The notes under the pieces are model-generated. The model saw only the letters and a program-made list of their open reading frames with translations. It did no database searches and was not told where the DNA came from. The position numbers were made by a program, and so were the translations under genes. Of a stretch of 49,478 nucleotides of DNA, positions 11,762-22,386 are shown one piece after another (the first letter of the stretch is position 1; every line of letters starts with the position of its first letter). This stretch comes from Cylindrodendrum hubeiense (Eukaryota; Ascomycota; Sordariomycetes; Hypocreales; Nectriaceae): assembly GCA_014621425.1 (NCBI GenBank), contig JAANBB010000304.1:1-49478 (forward strand). The letters run 5' to 3'.

Positions 11762-11911
11762 TGACCAGGACTGTCCTCTTCATAAACAGATCTTCACTCG
11801 GCATCAACCGGCTTCAATAGACACCGTCTCGTTAACTCAGCGCTTCAACTGTTTCCATTGAGTACTATTATTCATTTCTCTCTACTTCAGCTTTCTCTCC
11901 CGGCCCCAAAA

Positions 11912-12055
11912 ATGGCCTGCTCTTCGACTGCAGAGATGTGGATATGCCATGTTTGCCACCACGACTGGCTCGTTTCCACCACCCCAGTGTGCCACGATTG
12001 CGGTCACGCTAAATGCCCCACGTGTGCCACCAGCACTGCTAAATCTCAGGATTAA
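11912..12055 (+). CDS. 47-residue Cys-rich (zinc-ribbon-like) protein
   Basis: A small intronless frame from ATG to TAA. The peptide has a W-I-C-x2-C knuckle (Cys12, Cys15) and a second CHDCGHAKCPTC block (Cys27, Cys30, His32, Cys35, Cys38), enough ligands for one or two zinc ions. The Trp just before the first CxxC recalls RanBP2-type or ribbon fingers. The frame is open further upstream to 11858 but only with TTG, so I start at 11912. The upstream TATA-like box and pyrimidine-rich leader support expression. Function unknown; small single-knuckle proteins of this kind occur in filamentous fungi, but I cannot name the family. Confidence 0.55.
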   Translation: MACSSTAEMWICHVCHHDWLVSTTPVCHDCGHAKCPTCATSTAKSQD

Positions 12056-14493
12056 ACAATTCACCTGGAGCCAGCCTACTCTTGCCGCAAACATCTGCCC
12101 TTCGGAGTCCCTCAATACACGACCGCGAAGCAAGCAACTCCTGGTGGTTGTGACAACAAGCCAACGGCAGAGATGAACCCGGCAATCTGAAAGGACAATG
12201 ACCTAGACTTTTCGGACATGATTTAGACGGCGAATGTCACAGTATGCGGCGGAGTTTATGGGTGGATTCCTGATTGATAGCTGGGGTTCGGATTTTCCTT
12301 TTGCTCTTTGAACGATAGAGTATCGGGGCCCGGCTTTTCGCAAAAAGTAGACATGTTCTTGTTTCCTTGCGCGAAAGAGCGACTAGACAGGAGGTTCACA
12401 GCACTAGCACCCTGAATGTTTTGTTTTGTTTTGTTTCTACCCTGTACGACTGCTCAGACCTTCTTTCGGTTTCTTTCTTTCTTCTCTTTCTCTGTATTTA
12501 GCTTCAACACATCATTCGTTTGTCCCCCTACGAAATTGTACTACCTCTCGTTCCACATCGTGCTAGTTATAGCCCTTACACAAAAGGGATTGTGATTTTA
12601 CTGATTCCCATAGTGGATGACCCCCCCACCTAGTGAGTGTAACTAAATAGAGTGAAGGCGATGGTCGCACCTATTCCGGTGATATTAATGGATCCCCATG
12701 CCGTTGGAGTTCAGGGACTGGCTAGTAAACATACCCGGTCGGCACTTGCGTACGTGATTGTCATTATGAGGGTGTGTGTATCTCCTACCACATCTCTGAT
12801 TGACTTTTTTATGAAATTTGCTAATCTATACCCCTTTGTGTGATGTTCCTTTGTAGTTTGCTTGCTCCATGTAAGTCACTCAGCCACGGACCAACCCAAA
12901 TCCCACTCACCAGCAACTACACTAACACATTCACTCACGATGACTGGGTAAACGGTGCCGCAAATGCTGTAACTACTCAATCGTAAGCATTTATTGTTCC
13001 TGGGCATAGTAATTCTCACGCCGAGACCTCCAGCGTACGTCACGGTAGCTACAATGACCGTACGGCCGGGGACCTGCTCAGCCTCAGGCACAGCCCGCAC
13101 TTAGTAAAATGACCGACCGTCGCCGAGCAGAAGGCCTATACTGATGACATATGGGTACGGTGACTACTTTAGGCAACGGATTGCGCATGCCTGTCTCTTC
13201 TAAGGCTCGCCTACGTCTGTGGCTGCATGCCGCCGCCTCCGCACCAGCCTACCGTCTCTAATGTCCACCGTCCAAGCCTGGCCCAAGACCTTAACGCTCG
13301 TCTCTCTCCAACTCGTAAACGGTCACATTTTTCGCCATCTATGTCATTTAATTTAATTCTTACGTTTGCGTCGCGATCGATTTGATTGCCGTGGCGTTGA
13401 TTCCCAACAAGTCTCTTGTGTCCGAACAACTTCCTCTGTTATTAGCTCGGTAAACTCCAAGCACCGCCCCAAAGCTAAAACCCGTACACATCCGCGTAAA
13501 CAAACAGAATCAACTATAATCGCTAATCCTGGTGTTTTAGTTGTTGTGTCGCAACTAGTTACTATTGCCTAAACCCAACGCAATAATCAGGATTCGGACT
13601 TTCCGGGCGAATAGCCAGGGTCCACCCACTCCACTTCGAGTCACGTTGAGGTTGAGCAGCATCATCATCGGGATTCCCGAACAAGACAGGCATAATTCCC
13701 ACCGTTGCACATTCTCGTATCGATTGAATCAGAACCGAGGCGGTGTTTGGGGCTGAGAGGAAAAGGAACAAATGAGAGGTCCTAAATCGTGCAAGGCAAC
13801 GAGGCAACTGCAGCTAATACAGTAGGTCGCAGAGAGCCGTCGGAGAACGCCGGCCATTCCGAAAGCACACTTTGGTAGCACGTGTCCGGGTAGCCGGCTA
13901 CAGTAACCATTAACAGGGCAAATAGTGACAAAGAATCTGGTTGGGGATGTGTGTCATGATGCTTCAATGCCTCGTTTTGGCCTGAGGCTTAGTTAGCGTC
14001 ATGACTCGACTTACACCGAGGATACTACCTCACCGACCCTTGAAACGATTCAACTCCAATAAGACTACGGCATCAGACAATGATTCAGGGCAAGAACAAG
14101 GTTTTACCATAGCCACCCACTAGCCGGATCATAATGACGGTGCATAGCCTGCCAGCATCACATTGGGGTCATGGGATTAACCAAAAACGACGCGGCTCAT
14201 CATATTTGCTAACGCGAAACGAGAAATACAAAAAAAAGAACAGATGCCTTCGACAACCCGCCAGCCACCCTTTGTAATGTACAATGCTAGCCGGTCTTCG
14301 CCTCAACGCCTTGAAACAGGTGGAGCAAAAAATGATGAAAACGCAAAAGATAGTGTTGAACCAAGCCCCTTGCCAAAAACCCGAGTATCAAACCCATTCC
14401 CTCCTTCAAGCTGGCCCCCTCGACTCGACCCTTCCGGCTCAGACCCTTCCATACCCTCATTAACACACGCGCCGATCTTCCCATGTTTCTTCT
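12056..14493. other. Intergenic region between the small Cys-rich gene and ash1
   Basis: About 2.4 kb. The left part (to about 12600) is T-rich with a TTTTG repeat near 12420-12436, like a 3' UTR/terminator zone. The right part is the 3' flank of ash1. Short open frames show no recognisable motif. Confidence 0.4.
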
Positions 14494-17031
14494 TTACTCA
14501 GCCTGAACCAGTCGGATCTGGGAAGCCCGCGAAAGCTCCAGGCCTTTCCGGGGAGAAGCGAGCTTGGCAATAGACTTGCGCACGACACCGACCTTGGTAG
14601 CAGGAGACTTCTTAACCGAGGCCTTCTTCGCGGCGGGAGACTTCTTGACAGGGGTCGTTTTCTTCATCGCAGCCTTCTTAGCAGCTGGAGAGGCCTTGGC
14701 TCCCTTGACTCCCTTTGCAATCGTGGCAACGAGAGTGACGCTCGAGGCACCGGACGAGCTGCGCTGCTTAGGCGAGGACGACGACTTGCCATAAGTCTTA
14801 ATAATGCGCTGCGCCGCGGACGTCTTCTTAAGCAGGCCGCCGGTCGAGGCTCGTCGCTTGACAGGAGACTTGGCTCCTGGGCCCGTCTTCTTGGCGGTGA
14901 CGGTGGACATGCCCTTCTTGAGAGCCGTGGCCGCCGACTTGGCCACCTTGGAGCTGGCGCTGGACAGAGATCGCTTCACGCCCGTGGCGGGCTGGATCTT
15001 GCGCTTCTTGGTCTTGCTGCCGGCGGCGTCGGCCTCGTCTCCGATCAGCTCCTTGAGCTTACGCTTGCCGGCCTTGACCTTGGCCTTGACGGTGTTCTTG
15101 AGATCCGCCTTGGGAGGCTTGACCTCGCGAGGCTTGGGACCCAGGACGCCTCGGCAGTTGGGCTCTGCGCAGAGGCACTTCTGGACGTTCTTGGCCGAGA
15201 AGGGGTCGAAGTTGTAGTCGTAAGTGAGCTCGTCGCCCGTCGAGATGGGCTTGTCGCCGGCGAAGAGGGCCATGCGAGGCTGTCCCGAGACGATCCACTT
15301 GATCATTCTGCAGTTAGGGTTACAGCTGTGATTTACGAACCGGGCGATGCTGCCCGTGGTGGCATCGATGATCATGTTCTGATCAAAGGACATGAGATAG
15401 TAGCACTGTGTGGCTGAGTCAGCAATCGCGGATCTTCTCAGGAGGCTGCACCTGTGGCACACAGCAGAAAAAGACTTACCTCATTGTCTTTATAGACTTC
15501 AGTCATGCGGCGCTCGCACTCATCCTCGGTGATGATCTCGCCGGCGTACTCCATGATGATCTGGTTTGGCTTGAAGCCGCGGTTGCTGCGGACTCCATAT
15601 CCACGGTCTGAGGTCTTGATGACCTCGACACCGACGCGATACTTGCCACCCTTGGCCCGACGGGCGGTCAGGGTTGCGAATGCGCGGTTCGCGCAGTACT
15701 GCTTGCCCACGTTGCAGTTCAACTCGTCACATTCATACAACATAATCCGGTTCTGGCAGCTCTCGCCGCATCCATCCTCGGGCTTGCACACGCACTTTGA
15801 GGAGTAATCGTGGAAGTGCGGCGACTTTCGCCAGTAATCCTTGGACTCGCCAATAAAGCGATCTAGGGAAGGTCAGCAAACAATGTCTTGTAAATAGTAA
15901 AATACCAGCTCGTACTCTTGGTCATTTTCTTCCACTCATCGGGCTTGGGCTGGCCCGGTGGCAGGGGGTTGCACACGTTGTAGGGCAGCTTAAAGTCGCG
16001 ACCGGCAATGAGCAGACGCAGACCGGTAAAAATGGGCGAAGGCATGGTCTTGTTGACGCGACCACTGGGGATCAGCTCAGGGAGCTGGGCCAGACTCTTC
16101 TTCTCGGCTATACTCAACCCCTTGGATGTGTCGATGGGGGCGTCTTGGCCGGAATAGAGGCCCTTGTCAAGGTACTTCTTGACACGGCGCTTCCTCCTGT
16201 TGGTGACAGGCTCAGGCACAGGCTCCTCAGGCTCCTCGGAAGCTGGCTCGGGTTGAGAGCTCTTGCGCGGGGGGGGCGCGGGAGCTTTGGGATCGATGAA
16301 TTTGCCGTTGGCCCAGACAGTGTGAACAACAGGCTTCTCGTCGATGTGGGCGAACTCCTTGGTGTCCTGCAAACGGCGGAGCTCACGCGACATGTTGGAC
16401 ATTCCCTTGTCGACGGCCTTGCGACTGCGTTTGCCGAGGGTAGACAGTTTGTTGGTCAGGGCGGACACGGGAGCTGAGCCGGAAAGACGCGTCGAGGAAC
16501 GTCTCGAGGCGGGAGACTCCTGAAGGCGCTGGCGGCGGGTGCGTGGCGAGTCAAGGCGGCCCAGGGACCACTGCAGGTCTAACGCGTCGATGCCATCGCG
16601 TACAGCCTTTTTGGCCCGCGGACTCGCGCCGGTAGAGTCGTCGACGAGGGTATCGCCAGAAATAGTCCGTCTTCGGTCGGCAACAATGTCGCCCTTGGCG
16701 CGCCGCTTACCGTGGCCGGCAGTGCCGCTCAATTGGGCCATGTTGTAGACGGGGGCGCTCACGCGAGCGCGGCGAGGGCGGGCGGCCGAGGGCGGATCGG
16801 CGTCGGCGACAGCGGGCGCATCGAGGCTCAGAAGCGGGCGGGTTCGACGGGAGCAGGCACGGGCTCTTCATCGACGGCAACGTGGACGACGTCGCGCTTT
16901 GGGAGAGTCGGAGTGCAGGCTGGCCGTGTCGGCGACGGTGGTGGGCGCGTCGAGCTGGTTGACGCGAGATTGGACGAGTCGTCCGTGGCGCCGACCTCGA
17001 AGCTGCCCTCGGCGGACAGGACGAGAGCCAT
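14494..17031 (-). CDS. ash1: Ash1-type SET-domain histone H3K36 methyltransferase (N-terminal frame disrupted)
   Basis: Nuclear lysine methyltransferase. Exons: 17031-15916, 15862-15480 and 15405-14494; introns of 53 and 74 bp restore KNRFIGESKDYW and KDNECYYLMSFDQ. Domains in order: AWS (CVCKPEDGCGESCQNR), SET (GYGVRSNRGF, FVNHSCNPNCRMIKW, ELTYDYNF) and post-SET (CLCAEPNCRGVLG). The NHSC and YDYNF signatures are intact, so activity is expected. The H3K36 assignment follows fungal Ash1 orthologs; no SRI or WW domain as in Set2 is seen. The C-terminal ~180 residues are Lys/Ala/Ser/Pro-rich and histone-H1-like. The N-terminus is problematic: the ATG at 17031 opens MALVLSAEGSFEVG, but that frame stops at 16828. 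The SAPVYN-containing frame is open only below the TGA at 16868-16870, and there is no plausible intron. The exons sum to 2411 nt, so one net indel is implied. About 800 aa if repaired. Confidence 0.87.
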
Positions 17032-19420
17032 GGCGGCGGGTGTAAGGCGATCCAGGATGGGCAAAAAAAAAAGAAGAGACGAGGTAGACGCGAAGATCAG
17101 AGAAGAGAGGGCATCCACGGAGGCGTCAGGGCCAAAGGAGCGGTCGTGAGTGGTCGAGGTATAATAGCACGGGGAGTGAGTTGAGTTGAGTTGAGTTGAG
17201 TTGGTGCGAGCGTGGGTAGCGTGAGCGTGGGTGCGGACTAGCAAACGCGCCGCGCCAGCCAGCCAGGGTCACAGAGCGGGAGGATTGTCCTGGCCGTGTC
17301 TGTGTCCTGTCCTGTGTCCTGTGTCGTGCGTCCTGTGCTTTTCAGAGCGCGCCCTGGAGCACGGCAATTATAGGAAATAACAACAACGCGGCAAAAAAAA
17401 AAAGGNGNTAGGANAAGAGCAAGCCCGGAATCCTGGGCAGTGAATATCACGCAAACGGGGGTTTTCGTCAAGCAAGACAGAGAGGCTCGCTTTTGTTATT
17501 GCACAACGCAGTTGCCGTATATCGTGGCCGTGTTGCCCAAGCTTAATAGGTCAGGGCGACACGCGAGGTCCGTGAGAGAGTGAGAGAGAGAAAGTGAGAA
17601 AGAACCGGCACCAAGGGCGCGTGCCTCGCAAAAAGCGTGGGATACGGCGACAACAAGACTAAAGAGGAACAAAGGGGGCGACCTGGACAAGGCCGGACTT
17701 GGTGGAGCGCGGAAGTGTAGCGGAGGCAATAATGGCACGCTCGCAAGCACACGGTCGAGGCAGCGCAGTGCGGTATGGGATGTGTAGAAGGAAAAGTAGC
17801 CGGCCCCAGGGGATTGATGGGCCGCCGTTGTTTTTAAAAGAAGAATGGCTGGGCCCTTCGTTTTCATGGCTTAACAACCAAAGGTACGGTACGCTCCTAA
17901 ACAGGATGGACAAGACACACGCACACACAAACACTCTCACACCACGTTATCACGCCGCTTGACATTCGCGCGCCCGCTCGCTCCCGTCTGCGGGTTTGCG
18001 TTTAAATCAACTGCTTCCATGTGCCCATGGATAGAAATCACCGATAGACCGGGATTCACTCGTGCATCAAGGCCCAAGTCTTTGCCGGCCGATACTCGTT
18101 GACTCAGGAGCCAAACACTCCAAGACATCAGGCGCCAGCTAGCCCATGGCGCCTCAAACTCCCATGTAATGCGAGTGGGAACCACGGTCCCTGTTATACG
18201 CCTTACCTCGCAGTACCACAGGTTTACACGGCAATGCGTGGGCCATTTTGTCTTGCAAGTCGCCCAGTTCTGGAACCCCCCATCTCGCCTTCCATCACCT
18301 CTGACCACCGCCCGCGACCTCCACATAAACACCCCCGGCTATCTACAACACAGCGGCACCGTGTCTCATCGCCCCCAGCGAGCGGCCCCCATCACTTGCC
18401 TCGCCAGCCTCCGGCGATAGACGCCCTCACATGTAGCATTCAGGACGAGGGTTGTTACCGGTGTAAACTCGTGTATTGGGTATCTACATAGACGGCATAG
18501 ATAAGCGCAGAGTCTACTCGAAAAGCCCAAGTTAAATGCGGACAACCGGGTACATGCCCGAGGTACCAACTCGGATCGAGACACTCCCTTAGCAAACTCG
18601 AGGCTTTGGACCCCGCGAGGAAGAAAAGACTCACCCACCAACTGGCCGTTGAGTCCTATCTCCCAAGCCGAATGGAGCGGTGGCAATTGGGAGGGATAAC
18701 GGCCATCACCCAGTTCGTATCTGATCGACCGTCTCACCTCAGCAACTCCGCCAGAACCGGCCACGACTCCCTCACCTCATCAACTCGAAAGAATGATCAT
18801 AACGACGCCATTATAGCTTCGTCGCCGCGTAGTGACTATTGAGCGCTTTGCATTGTCAAACTTGTAGTGGGCCGTTGTCTTGACCAGGTCGGCACGGAGC
18901 TAAAGGATTCGCGTGAAACGCTCCTTGGTCGGCCCACGGGAAGTGCCCAACTGCTAAGGAACCAAGCATTTATCCAGGTCACTGGCTTGCCAGGCTCAAT
19001 GTCATCACTGCAGGTCCAAGACACAGACATCACACCGGCTCTAGTCAAGAACCGGGAATATAGCGCTCGAGAAAAAGTATCTATTCCATCATATCTAACT
19101 ACCTAGGACAATAATGCGTCCGGATCGGGGGATTATACGGCCCATCCCTCTCGGCGGGCGCGCACGCGAAATCAAGGGGGTATTGTTTTTGCAGTGTAAA
19201 CACACGCACACACGCACACGCTCATTGCCGGTTCGCACGTCGCCTCCAGGCTCCAGGTCAGGACATGGTTCCACTAGCAAGCCCAGCAGAGACCACCCTG
19301 GCCGGCCTACCTGCGACCTTCTCCACCAACACGCCGCAGACGAGTAAGGCATCGGGGATCCTCCATCTCGTCTAGGTCTAATTCTCCATCCCGATCCCCA
19401 GGTTCGCCTCAATTGCGTGC
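17032..19420. other. Intergenic region between ash1 and sfh5
   Basis: About 2.4 kb containing the ash1 promoter and the sfh5 3' flank. The ash1-proximal part has a GAGTT pentanucleotide run (17176-17202), a TGTCC/TGTGTCC repeat near 17290-17330 and an A-tract with three ambiguous bases (17406, 17408, 17414). Nothing coding is supported. Confidence 0.45.
17176..17202. repeat. GAGTT pentanucleotide microsatellite
   Basis: Four to five tandem GAGTT units lie about 145-170 bp upstream of the ash1 ATG. Confidence 0.8.
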
Positions 19421-20665
19421 TTAGGCAGACTTGGTCTCAGTCTTGACCTCCTCTGTTGCGGGCTTGGTCTCCTCAACGGGCGTAGACTCTTCAGCAGGCT
19501 TTGCCTCCTCAGTGGGCTTGGTTCGGTCGACAAGCGTCGTCTCTTCGACAGGTTTGGCCTCTTCGGCGGGCTGAGTCTCGGCAGGCTTGTTCTCTTCGGC
19601 GGGCTTGTCGGCAGGCTTCTCCTCAACGTCCGCCAGGGAAACAGTGACACCTTCCTTGACGGTGGGTCCCTGACCACCATACTCCTTAGGCAGCGAGGAG
19701 ACGATGCTCTTGAGCTCTGTGGCGAGCGTGGTGCCAGAGCTCATGGGGTGGAACTTGCGCAGGGTGGCGGGAGCCAAGAAGAGCTTCATGGCGCCAAACA
19801 TCCAGCCCATGATGACGGGGACGTTGACAAAGTACTTGTGGGCAAGTAGCTCCGGGTAGGCCATGGAGAAGACGGCAATGGTCTCCTTGCTGGCAGCCTT
19901 GACAGCAGGGTCCATACGGAAGAAGCTGACGCTCATGTAGTCGTGGACCTGGATCATCTGGTAGGGGTCCTCGCCGCCCTCAGGAATAGGCTCGGTGACA
20001 GCGGCCAGGTTGAGTTTCTGCACGCTAAGCTCCATGATGGCAGCACGCCACTTGATGAACCTGGGGATGCTGTTAGTTGGTGTTCACTTCCAATGCGGAC
20101 TAGATACTCACTCCTCAACGTTGCCAAAGGTGACCTTGTTGTCTTTGACGGCACCGTAGACGTTCCAGGTAATAATGGTCTCCTTGCCAGCCTCGTCCTT
20201 GTGGACGGTGATGAAGCCAAGGTCGTTGAACTTGTTCTTGTCAAAGGTCTCGGTGACGAGAGAGCCGGGCTGCATCTTCTTGCGCCACTCGAGAGCCGAG
20301 ATGAGCTGTTTCTCGGCGGCGGCGACATCGTCGTTGTTGGCGCGCAGGAACTTCTGGAGGACGACCTTGGTGGGGACATGCTCAATGTTGGACAGCTGCA
20401 CTCCCCACATCTCGCTGTGGGAAGCTGTGGCAATGATATCTGCCAGACGAGCATTCAGCTTGATGACAGGCGTCTCAACGGGGGCCGGCGCCGGTTCGGA
20501 AGCCTCTGCCGGCTTCTCGGCGGGCTTCTCATCGGGCTTCTCAGCAGTCTGTTCCGCAGTCTGTTCCGCGGGCTTGTCTACGGGCGTCTCAGCGGGTGCA
20601 ACCGCGGGAGCCGCAGGTGCCTCCACAGAGACAGCGGGAGTAGTCTTGTCCTGCTCAGTTGCCAT
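19421..20665 (-). CDS. sfh5: Sfh5-like Sec14/CRAL-TRIO lipid-transfer protein
   Basis: Cytosolic or ER-peripheral lipid/heme-binding protein of the Sec14 family; Sfh5 orthologs are annotated as phosphatidylinositol transfer proteins, and yeast Sfh5 is reported to bind heme. Two exons, 20665-20112 and 20060-19421, with a 51-bp intron (GTGAGT donor, CTAAC branch, CCCAG acceptor), give 397 aa. The join reads NVEEFIKWRAA. After a Pro/Ala/Glu/Lys-rich N-terminal ~65 residues comes a CRAL-TRIO-N-like helix set (VVLQKFLRANNDDV). The CRAL-TRIO fold follows, with FITVHKDEAGKETIITWNVYG, IPEGGEDPYQMIQVHDY and YFVNVPVIMGWMFGAMK. The last ~85 residues are a repetitive P-A-E-E-x-K-P tail. The ATG at 20665 is the first in frame. 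Confidence 0.93.
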
Positions 20666-22386
20666 TGTGATGATGAATTACTAGTTGGGTGAGATGGGGT
20701 GAATGAAGCTGATGAAAGAAGTGATGTATGTGGCTGGTGGCTGGTTGATGGTGTCTGGAGTGGTTCCGATGACGGCGGCAGACCAGAAAATCGACTGATT
20801 TTGATGCTTTGGGCTTGGCTCCAGGAAAGAAGAAGGGCGGCAGGAAGCTTCAAGTAGTCGCAACAGAGACCTGGCAGAGTTTTCAAGTGTTCCCAACGTG
20901 TTTGCTTTTGACTCGAGACGAGACGAAGATCAAAAAGTAAAACAGCCGAATGCCGGGGTGATGGCTGTTGCGTGTTTGTCCACAATGCAATTGAGATAGG
21001 AGACGCTTGAAAGTCGATGGCAGGACGATGGCAGGGGAATGGCAGGGGAATCTCTGTTTGCATGGGCAACGCGTGGATTGAGCTTGGCAACGGGCGTGCG
21101 CTGTGATAGGCCAGTCCCGCAATCGGCCACAGCTCCCCGGGTGGCTCTGCTACAACGTAACTTAGTACGTACGGAGTAGGAGTAATTAGTGCACCATTAT
21201 ATTGGATCTGGCGGCGGATGCATCACTGCATCAGTGCCTTTCAGGGCATCGTAGCCGTCCCGGGGCGCACTGGCCAGGGCATGGCCCCTGCTACGCCTTG
21301 CTGGACGGCACTGTAATGCGTCCATGCCCCGGCTTATAGCGCCCTGCCGATGGATAGACCCGAGTTGCAGAGCTACCGTGTAATTAGCCCGGCCTCAACG
21401 GGGCCGTCATGCATCCCATCAATGCGGGACGAACCCGATTGATCGGCAGCGGCAATGGTTTGATACATGCCTGTGTGAACCGACGGTCAAGGGCAGATGC
21501 TTGCATATCTGCTGTCAGGGTATCTGCTGTCAGGGGAAATTGGCCTGCAATCGATCCAGAACAGGGCTCTCAACCTGACGCACACCAACATTCTGACCGC
21601 TCGTTGTCTCACAACCGTAGCCAACCACCATGACAACTCTGCCATCACCGCCTCCCCACCCAGGCACCTCGACACGAGCATCGCATCTTTACCCGAAGGC
21701 CTAGAATAAAAAACCCCTTGCCATAGTGCTGTGGGGTTCTCGACAGTGAAGATCCCTTCCAAGGACACACTGTTCCATCACGTGATAGCGTGTCACATCC
21801 CCTTGAATGTGGTATTGCAATCCTCACACCGTCATCATCACAATCAAGAAAAGACATTTCACAAATATTAAGGATCCTCTTTTTAGCCAGTATTTTCCAT
21901 TAGAAACACATCTTCTCAAATAACCAGTCATCCCATTTCCATGTAGCTCATGTCAAAACCTCAAAAACGGAGCCGACGTATGTCCTAGCATGAAGTTGTC
22001 ATCTTCAGAGACAGCCAACAATCCGTAGTAACTTCCCTGGAAATTGTCAAAGCCAAGCAAAACCCTGAATTAAGCCATCCCATAGTCCCATGCGTATCCG
22101 CCGTAGCCCAACCTCTCTCGCACGTCCGTGTTTATCTGGTGTCAGAGAGTGACCAAAAAATACGACGCCGTGGATTGCCCGTGAAGCCCAAGTCCTCGCG
22201 GTGAATGGTTGGCGCCTTTGCCTGCGGTGTAAATTGGAAACCCAAAGAAACAAGATCAATCGAAAATGGAAAAGGCTCAAAAACAGCTGCCAAAACTACC
22301 GTTCCTTTGTAAAGCTGCCCGTGTTGCCCAAGTCATGCGAACCACCCACGTATACGAGCCCACTCAAAGACGTTTGCTTTGATCCA
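20666..22386. other. Intergenic region between sfh5 and the RRM gene
   Basis: About 1.7 kb: sfh5 promoter on the left and 3' flank of the RRM gene on the right. No supported coding sequence. A pair of adjacent TATCTGCTGTCAGGG-like repeats lies near 21507-21536. Confidence 0.4.

Larger units (their letters stand above)
8478..11911. other. Long intergenic region (pfa5 upstream to the small Cys-rich gene)
   Basis: About 3.4 kb holding the pfa5 promoter and flanks. A coding-like fragment at 10037-10237 is listed separately. Elsewhere open frames are under about 165 codons, overlap, and show no domain. No transposon ends or tRNA are visible. Confidence 0.4.
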
